A DNA stretch of 64,000 nucleotides from Sordariomycetes sp. S80-01Y (Eukaryota > Ascomycota > Sordariomycetes). The notes under the pieces are model-generated. The model was given only the letters and a program-made list of their open reading frames with translations, made no database searches and was not told where the DNA came from. Shown here one piece after another: positions 19,900 through 30,989 of the stretch; the stretch's first letter is position 1; every line of letters starts with the position of its first letter. A program made the translations under genes and the position numbers. Location of the stretch: NCBI GenBank assembly GCA_037042185.1, contig JAXQJY010000025.1, positions 124,001 through 188,000 on the forward strand, written 5' to 3'.

Positions 19900-22800
19900 T
19901 TATACGCTGACGCCGATTCCCCTGTCAACACGTAGATCGTTCATGGTGCGAGCCAATATTCCCACGTCGCCGGAACTCGTCATACGCGCGGGCCCAGGCG
20001 AGGCTTGTCCGCTCTGTCCTAGGCTGTATAAACTTGTATCTGATGCGCTCTTGAAGGTGTTGAGTGCCTCGACAAGTTGGGGTGCTGCCTGCAACTTGCT
20101 TGCGTGGGCAGCGCCTGGCGTCGACCTTGACCTTTCCAGGGCAGCCTCGGTCCCCTCAGGCAAAGCAACAGAGGCCTTGTCGCCTTGTGACACCACCACT
20201 TCACCCCCAGGCAGCCTAATCTCGCTAGCCTCTAAGGTTTGCGCAATGTCCGCAAGCAGGACATCCATTGGACAGATGTACGCAACTTGCTTCCGCTGGC
20301 TCCAGGCAAGAACGTGGCCGCACAGCTGGCCGTTATGGCGATCCACGATCCAAGCACCACTGTCTCCGGGAATTCCTATGGGAACTGTATCACCCGGCTC
20401 AGATGCCGACGGTGGGTTGGTGCTAGCGATTTGATATGTGTGGCTCGGCGAAGCGCGGCCATAAATCTTGACACTCGTCAGAGCTGGGAGAATGCGCCCA
20501 GTCTGCAAGCCACTGGTACGAGCCATGCACTGGACCTCGAGACCAGGAAGGCTCGTGAATGGCGTGACCTTCGTCGGCAGCAGAGGTGGCTTGTCTCCCT
20601 TGCTCTGACTCTTTGGTCGACGCTTTGATCCTGCGCCTGATGCCTTCGGCATATAGTTGTCGCGGGGGCAGCGCTCAGAGGCGAATTCGAAGAGGGCCCA
20701 GTCGACTTCGTGCACCATACCACCGCTGGCTTTGCGGCGAATGCCACTCGAAGCATACACTTCACCTAGACTGAAAGTGTCGAGGTGGTCTTCGTCCTCT
20801 GTCTCAGCAGACGGGTAGAAACCTTCTTCGACATCGTCCAGCGCGGGCTGCGTCACTACGTAGCCATCTCCACAGCCAGGCTCGATGCCTGGAATGTCGC
20901 CAGGCTCAAATTCGTCTTCGTCATCGTCATCGTCACCCCAGTCGCTGGTGATGTCGGATTCGGAGTAGGGTTCTGACTCGGTGTCCGAGAGCTCATAGGC
21001 GAAGTCGTCATCATCATCCTCGCTACTTGGGGTGGTTGACTGGGAGAACCAGTCCCGGCCTGGAATGGCGCTGCTACGAGCTGTCTCCTCGTTGCCAAAG
21101 TCGCGCTCCGGATCGTCCAGCATGTGATGAACTGTCATTCCATACATTCTGTCGTCGACCATGAGCAACCCGCCAAAGCTTACTGGAGGCAAGTGACGGT
21201 CGCCAATCCAAGCTCCGATGCTGGCACCACTATCTGGTCGTTCCTGGAACTCTGGGTTGATCGCTTCGACCTCGGAGTCGTCCGCGGCTTTTCCGACGGG
21301 CGCGCCGACCTGGCTTCGATTCGCCATAGACCTGAAGACGTCCCATGACCACCTCCTAGACCGAAGAACATGGCCTCTGCAAACTTTGATGGAGAATCCG
21401 GTCGAGTTGTCGAAGAGATCGCCCACGCGCTTCTTCAGGATGGCTCGGACCTTGCCCACTGATGAGCACACCACGAGAACTGTTGGCTTCGTGTGGGCTG
21501 GAGACGGTCCAACAGACTCTAGAGAGATCTCGACAGACTCAGGGTGCTTCTTGTAAAATTGTCGCAGGGCATGATTGATCTGCGGCATCAAAATGGTGTT
21601 CCATTTCTCTACCGCATCTGGCGGGAGGGGCACATTGGGGTACAGTTTGATCCTGTCTGGCTTGTTCTCGGATTGCTCAAGGGTGTCTAGTTGCAGGTCA
21701 GTGATTTGCAGAAGCCTCTGCGCAGCGCGGCTCATCTTACCTTCGGCCTCTGCCTCGGCCACTTCTGGTCGTTCTGGCTCAACCCGAGGAATAAGCTCTT
21801 CCGGAAGGTCGTTGACGGCGGACTGCGGTGGTGGGCTAGCGATGGCTACGGGAGACTTAACGTCTTTGAACTCCTTGGACGACGTGACTGGGGTCTGCGG
21901 TAATGCGACTTGCTCCGGCATGGCGCGTTGGGGTTGCTGCAGTTCCTGGTTGAGCTGATCCTCGAGGCCGCTGACTCCGTCCAAGATACAGCACGTTTCG
22001 AGGAACCGAGTGACTCTCATCTGTACTGCAGACAGAAGAGCCTCACCGGTACACTCGCCACGACGCTCGTTGTCGACAGCCGACCAGCAAGCATGCACCG
22101 CCTTCATGAACAGAGAACCGCATTTTTGGGATAGCGCCTCAAGCAAGGAGTCGGGTACAGAGTTAGTAGCAGCGTCTTTAATAAAGTTCTCCAGGGGAGC
22201 CCACATGCCGATCGACAGGAGGATCATGGCCAAAGAGTACAGCTCCAAAACGCGCTCATCCGTGTTCTTTGGTAAGGGCGAGTTCTTCGAATTCCGCGGG
22301 TCCATTGGATGTCGTGACAGCGAAGTCTCCGTCGCCGCATCTTCGGGAAAGACGTCGAAAGAAGACAACAAAGGCCGACGTACATCCGCGTCACCGCTCG
22401 TTACGGTCGGCCCAGACTGGACAGTGTCGGAGAAAGATACGTTGTCAGGTACAAGGTTGCCGTGGGTAATGCCTCGAGTGTGCATGTCAAAAACCGTGTT
22501 GGTCAGGTTATGGGCCAGACGGAACTTGGCTTCCAATTTGGGCTCCAACTCTGGCTTTCGAAGCATGTCGCCCAGAGTGGGTAGGTTGTAGTGTGGATTT
22601 TGTGTCAAGCGTTCGAAGGAGACGGCATTGAAAGACGGCGGGAACCTGTACACAAGGCCGAACCTAGAGTTCTCCATATCCTCAAAGTAACCCAACAGGC
22701 GAGGAAGGCCTGTCCAAACCCCGGGTGAGCGTTGGGGCTCCTGCTGCAGACCCGCGGAGAGTTTCTCGAAGCGTGACATCGGCGGCATGATGCCCGTCAC

Positions 22801-23553
22801 TGAGTAGATGGAGTCAAAGGTGACGTACTCGAGCAGCAGCGGTGCCCATGGTTCCTTAGTTGTTGATCCTTGGTTGAGCTCGGAATAGGCGGTCTTGCTC
22901 ATGAAAACAACCTCGCGCAACGGAGTGCCAGCACTTCCTTGTTTGGCGCGGAGATGGGCCAGGTCCTGGGGTCGAATGACATGAGGGGTCTGAAATCTAG
23001 TCGGTCCTCCAAACTGCCTGGAATCGCCTATAGACGACGCCATCTTTTGAGGTGTCTTGGATGGTCGACGAGGCACCGCACCCATTGTCCGAGTCCGCGA
23101 AAGATCGAACAGGGTATCGATGGACGAGGTCAGATCCCGGACCAGGTCCTCGAAGCGTGCCTTGTCCCAGGGGACCATAGCTCTCTTGCTGTCCGGTGAT
23201 GGGCGACTGCCTCCTTCTGCAAGATGCTTGGAGCTGAGCCATAACGGCTCGGCCTCGGCCAGGATGTCTTTGATGGTCGACATGATGCTTCCCACAACTT
23301 CACTCAACCCTGCCTTTGATAGAGATTCGTCGATTTCCGCCGACTGGGTGGGGTCTGACCACTCGAGGCCCCAGCTAACAAGACGGTCCTTCTGGATTCG
23401 CAGCTTGCGATGCAGCGCCTTAATTTCGGGGTCCTCCTCATTCTGGACCGGTTCCTTGACGAAGTCGCTCGATTTCTTGGTGTCATTGTACAAGCGACTC
23501 AATCGCTGCTGGAAGGGCAGCTGGAAGCCGCTGAGGGGCAGAAACGACTCCAT
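19900..23553 (-). CDS. HeLo-like / pseudokinase / trypsin-like protease fusion protein
   Basis: A single exon of 1217 residues. (1) Residues 1-150 look like a HeLo or HeLo-like helical domain, with the family hallmark [16 protein letters not shown] at about 47-62. (2) Residues 215-525 resemble a protein kinase but are degenerate: the catalytic loop reads H-G-N-L-V-P-D-N (364-371) instead of HRDxxxxN, and S-F-D (398-400) replaces DFG. (3) Residues 685-745 include a fungal module with [13 protein letters not shown]. (4) Residues 780-1110 look like a trypsin-type protease, with candidate H809/H810 (T-V-H-H-M-L), D951 (E-V-D-W-A-L-F) and S1065 (I-P-G-D-S-G-A-W), interrupted by a very acidic insert (845-890). 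No signal peptide is seen, so it should be intracellular. The layout is that of a fungal signal-transducing or death-pathway protein; this role is inferred. Confidence 0.85.
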   Translation of the reverse strand: MESFLPLSGFQLPFQQRLSRLYNDTKKSSDFVKEPVQNEEDPEIKALHRKLRIQKDRLVSWGLEWSDPTQSAEIDESLSKAGLSEVVGSIMSTIKDILAEAEPLWLSSKHLAEGGSRPSPDSKRAMVPWDKARFEDLVRDLTSSIDTLFDLSRTRTMGAVPRRPSKTPQKMASSIGDSRQFGGPTRFQTPHVIRPQDLAHLRAKQGSAGTPLREVVFMSKTAYSELNQGSTTKEPWAPLLLEYVTFDSIYSVTGIMPPMSRFEKLSAGLQQEPQRSPGVWTGLPRLLGYFEDMENSRFGLVYRFPPSFNAVSFERLTQNPHYNLPTLGDMLRKPELEPKLEAKFRLAHNLTNTVFDMHTRGITHGNLVPDNVSFSDTVQSGPTVTSGDADVRRPLLSSFDVFPEDAATETSLSRHPMDPRNSKNSPLPKNTDERVLELYSLAMILLSIGMWAPLENFIKDAATNSVPDSLLEALSQKCGSLFMKAVHACWSAVDNERRGECTGEALLSAVQMRVTRFLETCCILDGVSGLEDQLNQELQQPQRAMPEQVALPQTPVTSSKEFKDVKSPVAIASPPPQSAVNDLPEELIPRVEPERPEVAEAEAEGKMSRAAQRLLQITDLQLDTLEQSENKPDRIKLYPNVPLPPDAVEKWNTILMPQINHALRQFYKKHPESVEISLESVGPSPAHTKPTVLVVCSSVGKVRAILKKRVGDLFDNSTGFSIKVCRGHVLRSRRWSWDVFRSMANRSQVGAPVGKAADDSEVEAINPEFQERPDSGASIGAWIGDRHLPPVSFGGLLMVDDRMYGMTVHHMLDDPERDFGNEETARSSAIPGRDWFSQSTTPSSEDDDDDFAYELSDTESEPYSESDITSDWGDDDDDEDEFEPGDIPGIEPGCGDGYVVTQPALDDVEEGFYPSAETEDEDHLDTFSLGEVYASSGIRRKASGGMVHEVDWALFEFASERCPRDNYMPKASGAGSKRRPKSQSKGDKPPLLPTKVTPFTSLPGLEVQCMARTSGLQTGRILPALTSVKIYGRASPSHTYQIASTNPPSASEPGDTVPIGIPGDSGAWIVDRHNGQLCGHVLAWSQRKQVAYICPMDVLLADIAQTLEASEIRLPGGEVVVSQGDKASVALPEGTEAALERSRSTPGAAHASKLQAAPQLVEALNTFKSASDTSLYSLGQSGQASPGPARMTSSGDVGILARTMNDLRVDRGIGVSV

Positions 23554-26500
23554 TGCGATGCGAGGCTAGGCTAGAGGTTGACCAGCTGAGTGAAAGGAGT
23601 GAAGGCTCGAAGGCAAGCTGCGGGCCAATTGAGGCGCGCGATGAGACGCAGGATCAATGGGAAGCGCGCAGCCAGTCTTTCATCGCCTATGGGCTCCGGA
23701 ATGTTGCAGCACCAGCAGCGACAACGACGAAGATGGTACAGAGACGTTACAGTTGGGGTTGAAGGAGGCGACGGGGCTGATTGAAGGCTGCTGGTACAAG
23801 TCGATGGATGAGCTGCTTGGTTGATTTGGGGGCGATGCGAGGTCGACCCGTGCTTATGGGTGGATGAAGGCTAATCCAGCACCCGATGCGACGCTAATGG
23901 CCAGGAGGGGTGCGGCCGCAGTGCGTGTGTCCTGGAGGCTGTCGCTGGCGATTGAGATGGTGGTTGAAGGATGAGAATGATGAGGGAGAAAAGAGGCAGT
24001 TGGTGATGTTGAAAAGGCGCGCCTCCCTATCTCGGTGCCTGTAGCGGATCTCCAATCTTGTCTCTTTCCCTCGGCGGCGCCATCACGGCGTTTCCATCCC
24101 GTTTGCCTGCGGTTGCGACTGCCTGGTCTGGGGCTCGCCCAGGGCGCTCTTGCCCAGAATGCTGCTGCCTGTTTGATCAGCGTAGAGCATCGCCACACTT
24201 CATTGGCTCGTTTCGTCGTTACGGAGGCCTAGCCCCGCTTGCCTTTTGGCCAGGCTCCATTCAAGCTAAGTCACGTGACTGTAGATGTCTCAGCGGTGCT
24301 GTGGCTCACGTGATTCCTTACTCAAATCTGCCTACCCTGTGGTCATGGAGCGCAGGGCCATGTTACTTCATCGAGCAATTGACCTTGAGCTTAACCACTC
24401 TTCTGCTTAGCTGCATCTTCTCGAAGCCTTTTTAATATAAGAAGATCTGGAATAGGAGACGTAGCTCTTTCTTGTGTGTCATCTCATCCACCCAGATAAG
24501 ACGTGACCGCAATCTCGTGACAGGCAGCCAAATATCATAATCATTATTGGCACGAGGTACCAAATTTAGCTCAGCCGCTCATGTTACCCCTATGCTGTTT
24601 AGGCAATGGTTTCATTAGACTACACCTATCATTGAATTTTGGTGAAACGTCTGAAGCCTGCCTCGGCGTTGAGGTAACCAAGCAAGTCGGACTTCTGCCA
24701 CCTGGACCGACGCGTCTTGCTACGTATCGTCAAAAGGGGTATACGGAAGAAGTGCAGTGTCCGTTACCTGTTCCATCCATGTTAACGATGTGGTTAAGTA
24801 TGCCGAATTAATGCCCGGTGGTGGCCATTGCCTCAAGTAATGTGTGAGCAGTGCAGAAGCTGCACTGGAAACCAGCAATCGGGGAAGAAGGGTCCGTGGC
24901 CTACTCAGGAGGAGCTATCGCGAAGGAACCTATCGCACTTCTCCTTCTGGGACTTGGAACCGGAAACCAGGCACCGGAAAAGCCCAACACCACAGTTATC
25001 CTTGCATTGGGGCCCTGAAATGTCCTCTTTGAGATGAAGATTTGACAAGAACGTGGCAGTGCCCATAGTTCTGCCTTGAGTATCTTGAAGTCAGAAAAGC
25101 TTGGGATCATAGACTCGACTTCGATGACGACTGTGACCCCGTGTTAGATTGACAAGGCTAGGCTAACTCAACCGATCGAAGCCTACACAAGCTCTGGTAA
25201 GCTTCTTTTAGAGAAGAACTTGAGTCCCCGTAGCGAGCGACAAGTCAACACCTGCACGAACAAGCCGGCTCGGTTCCGCATCGCCTACTTTCATGGCGAG
25301 CACGCTCAACGGGTTACCGCCGTGAGAAACCGCAAGGCCGCCCATGGCTCTGGGGGCAGTGACATCGCATCATATGGGACTGGCTGGGTGAGAACCAAGA
25401 TGCCTCTTATTGACGTGACACTGGATTAGTTAGAGCTGAAAGAAAAGGGGTTAGTGAGACTCATATTTTCATGATACTCTGAACGGCGACTGTATCGACC
25501 CGGCCCTGAGGATGTCGTGCTGGGAGACGGCTTCCACGTCGCCAAGATGGAATTCGGCAAGGAAGCTCTGCAAGGCTTTTGGTTCTCGAGGCCACTCCGA
25601 TTTTCTCTATGACCTCCAATTCGAACCAGCTGGCGAAAGCTTTCCGCTGAACTGCGGCAGAAACAAGAAATCTCATATTGGACATGTTTCCGTTGGCGAT
25701 ACTGACCATTACTTCGTGTTCAGAAAACAAGTCGTGAGCAGGTGGCTACCACATCCCTTAAATAAGCTTACTGAGGGTGATAAATAGCGTTCAAATTCTT
25801 CAAGAACTGGACTCCTTTGAATGGCGACATACTCACGGAGTTTTCCACCGGCGGCAAGATCGAGAAGTAGGATGCCGATGGCCCGATGCCCTCAATTTAG
25901 GCCCCTCGCATCCTAGCTATATCCCCGTACGGCGGCTCGGGAATCACGGCGTTAGCCCAGAGACTGCCAGAGACATTTTGGCTAGAGACATCTTCAGCGA
26001 GTGGCGCGCAGTCGTTGTTGCCAAAGGAGCCAGTGATCAAGTGCTCGTATCAGCCTTCAGAGACATGCTGGCACATGCTGTGACACAGGCTTGTGTACCT
26101 CAGTCTGTGACTCTCAAGATATACTTCGAGACTAAATAGAAGGGCGAATCATTCGAGAAGCCATGAAGACGCCGCCTCGGCCGAGACTCAGTTACGTGAG
26201 GGCGTACGCTGATGTTGACAGCCATCGCTGTTGGTGTGGCTTGGCGGGGATTATTCCACCTCAGCGCGTCGCCTGTAGCACAATACCATGGAATTAACTG
26301 CAGACTGCCATCATTTCTCTTTTTTTTTTTTGGCCTACGTGCAGGCATTGCTGGTCTCACCATGCCAGATTTCAGCCTTCTATGGCGATTTCTGTCGCGG
26401 GGTTGCATCGATGGTGTGAAGTCTAGGTTTCACGTGGCAGCAATTTGCCCCTCCTGTCAGGGCGATCAACGCTCGAATCTCCCGGGACTCGCACTCAGGT

Positions 26501-27319
26501 AAATTGGGTGCAACACTACCGGTCTGATAAGGGTTCAGTCCGACGCTTGCAGCTGTGCCTTGTCCCAATTGAAGATATCTCGAGCTCTTTTGACGCTCGC
26601 AGGTTCTTGGGTCGAAGGATCACCGTTAGCTTAGTCGTGGGGTTTAGGGTCATTTGGGAGTCAGGCGAAGAGGACGTAGCTTAATTCAACAAACCATTCG
26701 GCCGTGAACAGCGCTTCTTCAATCCTTAAAGTATTACACCCACAGTGATATATCAGCTTTCTCACCGCCTTCGGCTCCTTGTGGAAGCTGGTGGTAGAGC
26801 TTCCCCTCTTTTGGCGTCGTATCTTCCTCAAGGCGGTGCCAACCCATGACCAACGTTACATCCCGGCTAGTGTTCTTTCGTCTCCATCCTCTCCAGCGAT
26901 AGCTCTCTGTTTCCGGGCCCACCCCGCCAAGGTCTGGAAGCCACTGCCAGCCAGCCAGCTTGCCAGGCCCATGCTGCCCACTGTCCGTCCCGTCCAGCTG
27001 ACTCTGTCGACTCTGTGCCGGCGTTTGCTCCGCCCGTCCAACTCTCAGCCTCAAATCCCATTGCAATCTCAACACCATCGCGAAGACAGATACCAGCTTT
27101 CTCTCCCTCTCCCCATCAACAACGCGACCCGACACCGGCGGATCTGCCAAGCAGAGCGACGCATGTGCATGTACATGTAGCTTCCTTGCCCCAAAGGACT
27201 TCGGTCCCGTTCGTCCTGTCACTGCCTCCGAACGACCCACTGTCGTCAATTGTGCTGCCTGGAGAAGCTGGGCTGATCCGCAACGGTGGCAGCGCTGCGA
27301 TGCGGATGCGATGCCCATC
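23554..27319. other. 3.8-kb spacer
   Basis: It holds the promoter of the HeLo-fusion gene on the left and that of the sugar-transporter gene on the right. No intact gene is convincing. A minus-strand open frame at 23854..24198 contains R-A-F-S-T-S, like a mitochondrial presequence, but lacks other support. A patch at 25440-26140 shows scraps of coding character (listed separately). A short poly-T run lies near 26322. Confidence 0.5.
25460..26139 (+). pseudogene. Possible decayed coding stretch, family unknown
   Basis: Pieces of plausible protein occur in different plus-strand frames without joining into one gene. Near 25508 the reading is D-V-V-L-G-D-G-F-H-V-A-K-M, and near 25790 it is A-F-K-F-F-K-N-W-T-P-L-N-G-D. 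Near 25960-26130 another frame reads F-S-E-W-R-A-V-V-V-A-K-G-A-S. They are separated by stops and lack good splice signals. This may be a relic gene, a gene with introns I cannot place, or chance. Confidence 0.2.
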
Positions 27320-29493
27320 ATGGCGCCCCGCGATTCGGACATGGCCGAGGAGGACATTACTAGGTACGGATCTTGCTCCTTTCGATTGCGTCTGTTGAAA
27401 GACAGGGTCGGGACGGGACTGTCTCACGGTTGATTGAGATGGTGAGACAATGAATGAGCTGACTGTGTCTCCCTCTGCAGCGTCATCAATGACTGCCACT
27501 CCTCTTCAACCACAAACTTCCAGTCATCCTCGGGCTTAGAAACAGGCCCTGATCCAGATGGCCGGGGAGTCAATCTCAATGACAACTTCGAGGCGAAGTA
27601 AGACACCCATCCACGGACGATGGCTCTGAGCATCTCTCACATCGCAGGATCAAAAACCCGCTCGTCGGCATCCCTCGACGGACGCTCCTCTCCGACATCG
27701 ACGCCTTTTGCAAAGACAAAGGCCTGCAAGCTTACCGCGACACCATTCGCAAGGGCGCTCTTGTCGCGCAGGACCCTTCTGGGTACGAAGACATCGTCGG
27801 CGACGACGCCTTGAGCCAAGATGAGATTGACGCTCTGCGCGATGAAGTCCTTCATAAATGGCGTGCGCCCCGACCGCTGTATCTGACCATCTTGGTTTGC
27901 TCACTTGGCGCTGCGGTCCAGGGCTGGGACCAAACCGGTTCCAATGGAGCGAACCTTGAGTTTCCACAAGCCTTGGGCATTGGCACAGATAGCATGGAGG
28001 ACAAGATCCTTGTCGGCCTCATCAACGCTGCCCCCTACATCGGCACAGCTCTAGTCGGCTGCTGGCTCAGTGATCCCATCAACAACCTCTTCGGACGTCG
28101 CGGCACGGTTTTCATCTCTGCCCAGTTCTGTCTCTGGCCGGTCATCGCCAGCGCTTACTGCGACACTTGGGTCAAGCTGCTCGGTTGTCGACTACTCCTC
28201 GGGGTAGGCATGGGCACCAAGGCTGCATCCGTCCCCATCTATGCCGCAGAGGTCACCCCGGCCCCTATCCGCGGCGCTCTAGTCATGAGTTGGCAGCTGT
28301 GGGTATCCTTTGGCATATTCTTGGGGACGTGCGCCAACCTTATCTGCGTCAAGACCTTCGACTCTGCGTGGCAGTATCAGCTAGGGTCAGCTTTCATACC
28401 TGCCGTCCCGCTGGCGCTGTTGATCTTCTTCTGTCCCGAGTCGCCGCGTTGGTATATCAAGAAGGGGCGATACAGCGACGCCATGCAATCGTTGTTACGA
28501 CTACGAAACAACCCGGTCCAAGCTGGCCGAGATCTATACTACATCCATGTCCAACTCCAGGTTGAAAGGGAGTTCATTGGACATGGCAACTACATTAACC
28601 GCTTCATCGAGCTCTTCACTATCCCGCGCAATCGGAGAGCGACGCTGGCCTCGTGGACCGTCATGATAGCACAGCAGATGTGCGGCATCAACATCATCGC
28701 TTTTTACTCAACAAGCGTCTTCGCCCAGGCTGGCGCCAGCAAATTCGAAGCCTACCTTTCAACGATGGGATTCGGTCTCATCAACTTCGTCTTCGCCTTC
28801 CCAGCTATCTGGACAATCGACACTTTTGGCAGACGCTCCCTTTTACTATTCACCTTCCCGCAGATGGCGTGGACTTTGCTAGCTGCCGGCCTCTGCTCGC
28901 TGATACCCTCACACACAGGCCTGCATACCATCTTCGTCGCTCTGTTCGTCTACCTTTTCGCAGCCTTCTACTCCCCCGGCGAAGGGCCTGTCCCATACCC
29001 CTACTCCGCAGAGGTCTTCCCCCTTTCCCATCGCGAAGTGGGCATGGCTTGGGCCGTAGCGACGTGTCTCTTCTGGGCCTCGGTGCTCTCCATTACGTTC
29101 CCTCTGATGCTGGCGCGGCTTGGCGTTCTCGGGTCCTTCGCCCTCTACGCCTCATTCAATATCGTTGCTCTGGTCATGATCTTCCTCTGGCTGCCAGAGA
29201 CCAAACAACGCACGTTGGAGGAGCTCGACTACATCTTTGCCGTGCCAACGCGCGTCTTTATGAAGTACCAAATCACGAAAACGCTACCCTGGTGGATCAA
29301 GCGCTGGATATTGTTCCAGAAGAACGCGAGCCTAGAACCCCTATACAAGCTGGATTTCGCAAATCACACAGAGGACGAAGACGAAGAAGGCATCCTGCAC
29401 GGGAACTTGTACGAGAACGACAAGTCTAGAGTTGAGATCAAGGATAGCATGGGATTTACGACCGCAACGACTGCGAGGGCTCATGGATTTTGA
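27320..29493 (+). CDS. MFS sugar/myo-inositol-type transporter
   Basis: Three exons (27320..27363, 27481..27597, 27648..29493) encode 668 residues. The first two coding exons are tiny and carry the long N-terminal tail; both junctions keep frame (ACT AG|C and GCG AA|G). The ATG at 27320 has A at -3; an in-frame ATG at 27311 would add three residues. Twelve membrane segments follow. Sugar-porter hallmarks are G-W-D-Q-T-G-S-N-G-A in helix 1, L-F-G-R-R-G-T after helix 2, the helix 4/5 run I-Y-A-A-E-V-T-P-A-P-I-R-G, P-E-S-P-R-W-Y at the end of helix 6, D-T-F-G-R-R between helices 8 and 9, and L-P-E-T-K-Q-R-T-L-E-E-L after helix 12. The substrate is probably a hexose, polyol or inositol. The tail after helix 12 is acidic. 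The gene is convergent with the SLATT gene. Confidence 0.9.
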
Positions 29494-30107
29494 GCAATGA
29501 CCTTATGACATGTAGTTACTATGGAAATTTAGTGAAATATACCCCCAACATCTCTATTTCAGAATCACAGAATTTTCTCCCGATGTACAGCCTTGAACCT
29601 TGGATGTGTTGCCATAGAATCCAGAAGCATCAAAAGGAAGTGGTGGGAAAGGGCATGGCATTATCGAAAGCAACGTATTCTTGAAGGGTGAAAGTGCCTA
29701 TTATCCCACCGGCTACGGCACGGCGCTTGGGATGTTATGGGTGAGCACCGTCGCGGCCACCGCTATGTTTTTGCTGATGCGGAGGGAAAACAAAAAGCGA
29801 GATGCAGGCGAGAGGGACGAGCGTATAAGTCTTGCTGGAGAGCAAAATGGTAACATGGGGGACTGGCACCCGAGCTTCCGCTTCACCTTGTAACATTGGA
29901 AGTGAGCTCGATAGATATTGAGAAGAAGATGATTTAGTAGGCAGTCTCTGTTCCTCAATCAAAGAGCCGGTACATCCTGCGGGAAACCGGCGGTGTGCAA
30001 ATCTATATCAATAGCAGGTTTCATGAATCATTTTCTACTCTGAAATATCATAGTGTTCTGTGTCCCAAATTGGTTGCAACATATCGGCTCAGAAGCCTTG
30101 CCAGGGC
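29494..30107. other. Convergent 3' spacer
   Basis: AT-rich stretch between the stops of the transporter and the SLATT gene. Short frames at 29681..29893 look like chance. No gene is supported. Confidence 0.5.
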
Positions 30108-30989
30108 TTACGAAGGCACTTCCTCGCCATGCTGCTTCGACGTGGTTCCGCCAGTGCCCTCTTCAGGCTCAATGACCTGGGCAACAATCTCTTCGGCCGT
30201 GGGTAAAGACTGACCACCTTCGTCCGCACTAGCCGTCTGGCACTGACAGCGACAGAACTTCCCGCCTGGTTCTTGATCACCACGGTCTTCCCCTTCGACC
30301 TCGTCCTTCACTTGGCTGAACATCTCCTCAATCTTCCTCACCTCTTCGCGCGCATCCAACCCACTGTCCGCTAAGCATAACTCCCTTTCCCGCTGCTCCA
30401 TGTATTCACGTACCCACTTCCACCTCGATTCTTCGTGACGCAGCTTCTCAGGCTGTCCACTGCCGCGGACGTAGGCGACGATGCTGGCAGTGATCGTCGC
30501 AACGGCACCCAAGCCAGTGATGTTGCTGTAAGATGCTCGCGAAGCTGCCGCGGCCGTCACCGCTGCTCCCATGACAATCTGCAAACCGAGGCAAATGTTT
30601 GACAAAGCAGAAACAACGCGAGCCGTCTTCTTCGTCCATCGTTCGTTGCGTACGACGCGGGTGTATATCCCGATATTGTTGGCTGTGCGGACAGAGTGGC
30701 CGGAGCGCGTGACGACAGGGGCAGTGTCAATGCCTGTGAGGGTCTGGAAGATGAGGAGCTTGTCTTCTGCAGGCACTAGGGTGTCTGGCTCGTTTGTGAA
30801 GAGCCTGAGAGGCGGGGCCGGACGTCGTGGCGGTGTTGAATCCTGTGTTCCCCCGTGAGAAGCGGCGGGCCCGTCGCCTCGTTCTTCATCTGGCTGTGGA
30901 GTTTCCGGAGAGTTTATCGCTCTCGAGAAGATCACCCGAGCACCTTTTAGAGCCTTCCCTACGAAGCCAACCATGATTATGGATTTCAA
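30108..30989 (-). CDS. Fungal SLATT-domain two-helix membrane protein
   Basis: A single exon of 293 residues from the ATG at 30989 (a second in-frame ATG at 30974 is possible). After a Pro-rich lead, residues about 105-205 form a SLATT domain. A basic pre-helix R-V-V-R-N-E-R-W-T-K-K leads to a first membrane helix at about 127-150 (C-L-G-L-Q-I-V-M-G-A-A-V) and a short hairpin with Y-S-N-I-T-G-L-G-A. The second helix is at about 158-175, followed by the amphipathic R-W-K-W-V-R-E-Y-M-E-Q-R-E stretch. The tail is acidic with a C-R-C-Q-C cluster. SLATT proteins are thought to be pore-forming effectors in nucleotide-linked or NLR-type conflict systems; fungi carry their own branch. No nucleotide cyclase or NLR is adjacent, so its partner is unknown. 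Confidence 0.85.
   Translation of the reverse strand: MKSIIMVGFVGKALKGARVIFSRAINSPETPQPDEERGDGPAASHGGTQDSTPPRRPAPPLRLFTNEPDTLVPAEDKLLIFQTLTGIDTAPVVTRSGHSVRTANNIGIYTRVVRNERWTKKTARVVSALSNICLGLQIVMGAAVTAAAASRASYSNITGLGAVATITASIVAYVRGSGQPEKLRHEESRWKWVREYMEQRERELCLADSGLDAREEVRKIEEMFSQVKDEVEGEDRGDQEPGGKFCRCQCQTASADEGGQSLPTAEEIVAQVIEPEEGTGGTTSKQHGEEVPS

Noticed and set aside
24070-24090. CGGCGCC...CACGGCG resembling the cluster element
   Set aside because: The centre has extra bases (CATCA instead of CYAAY), so spacing is wrong; it was not counted as a copy.
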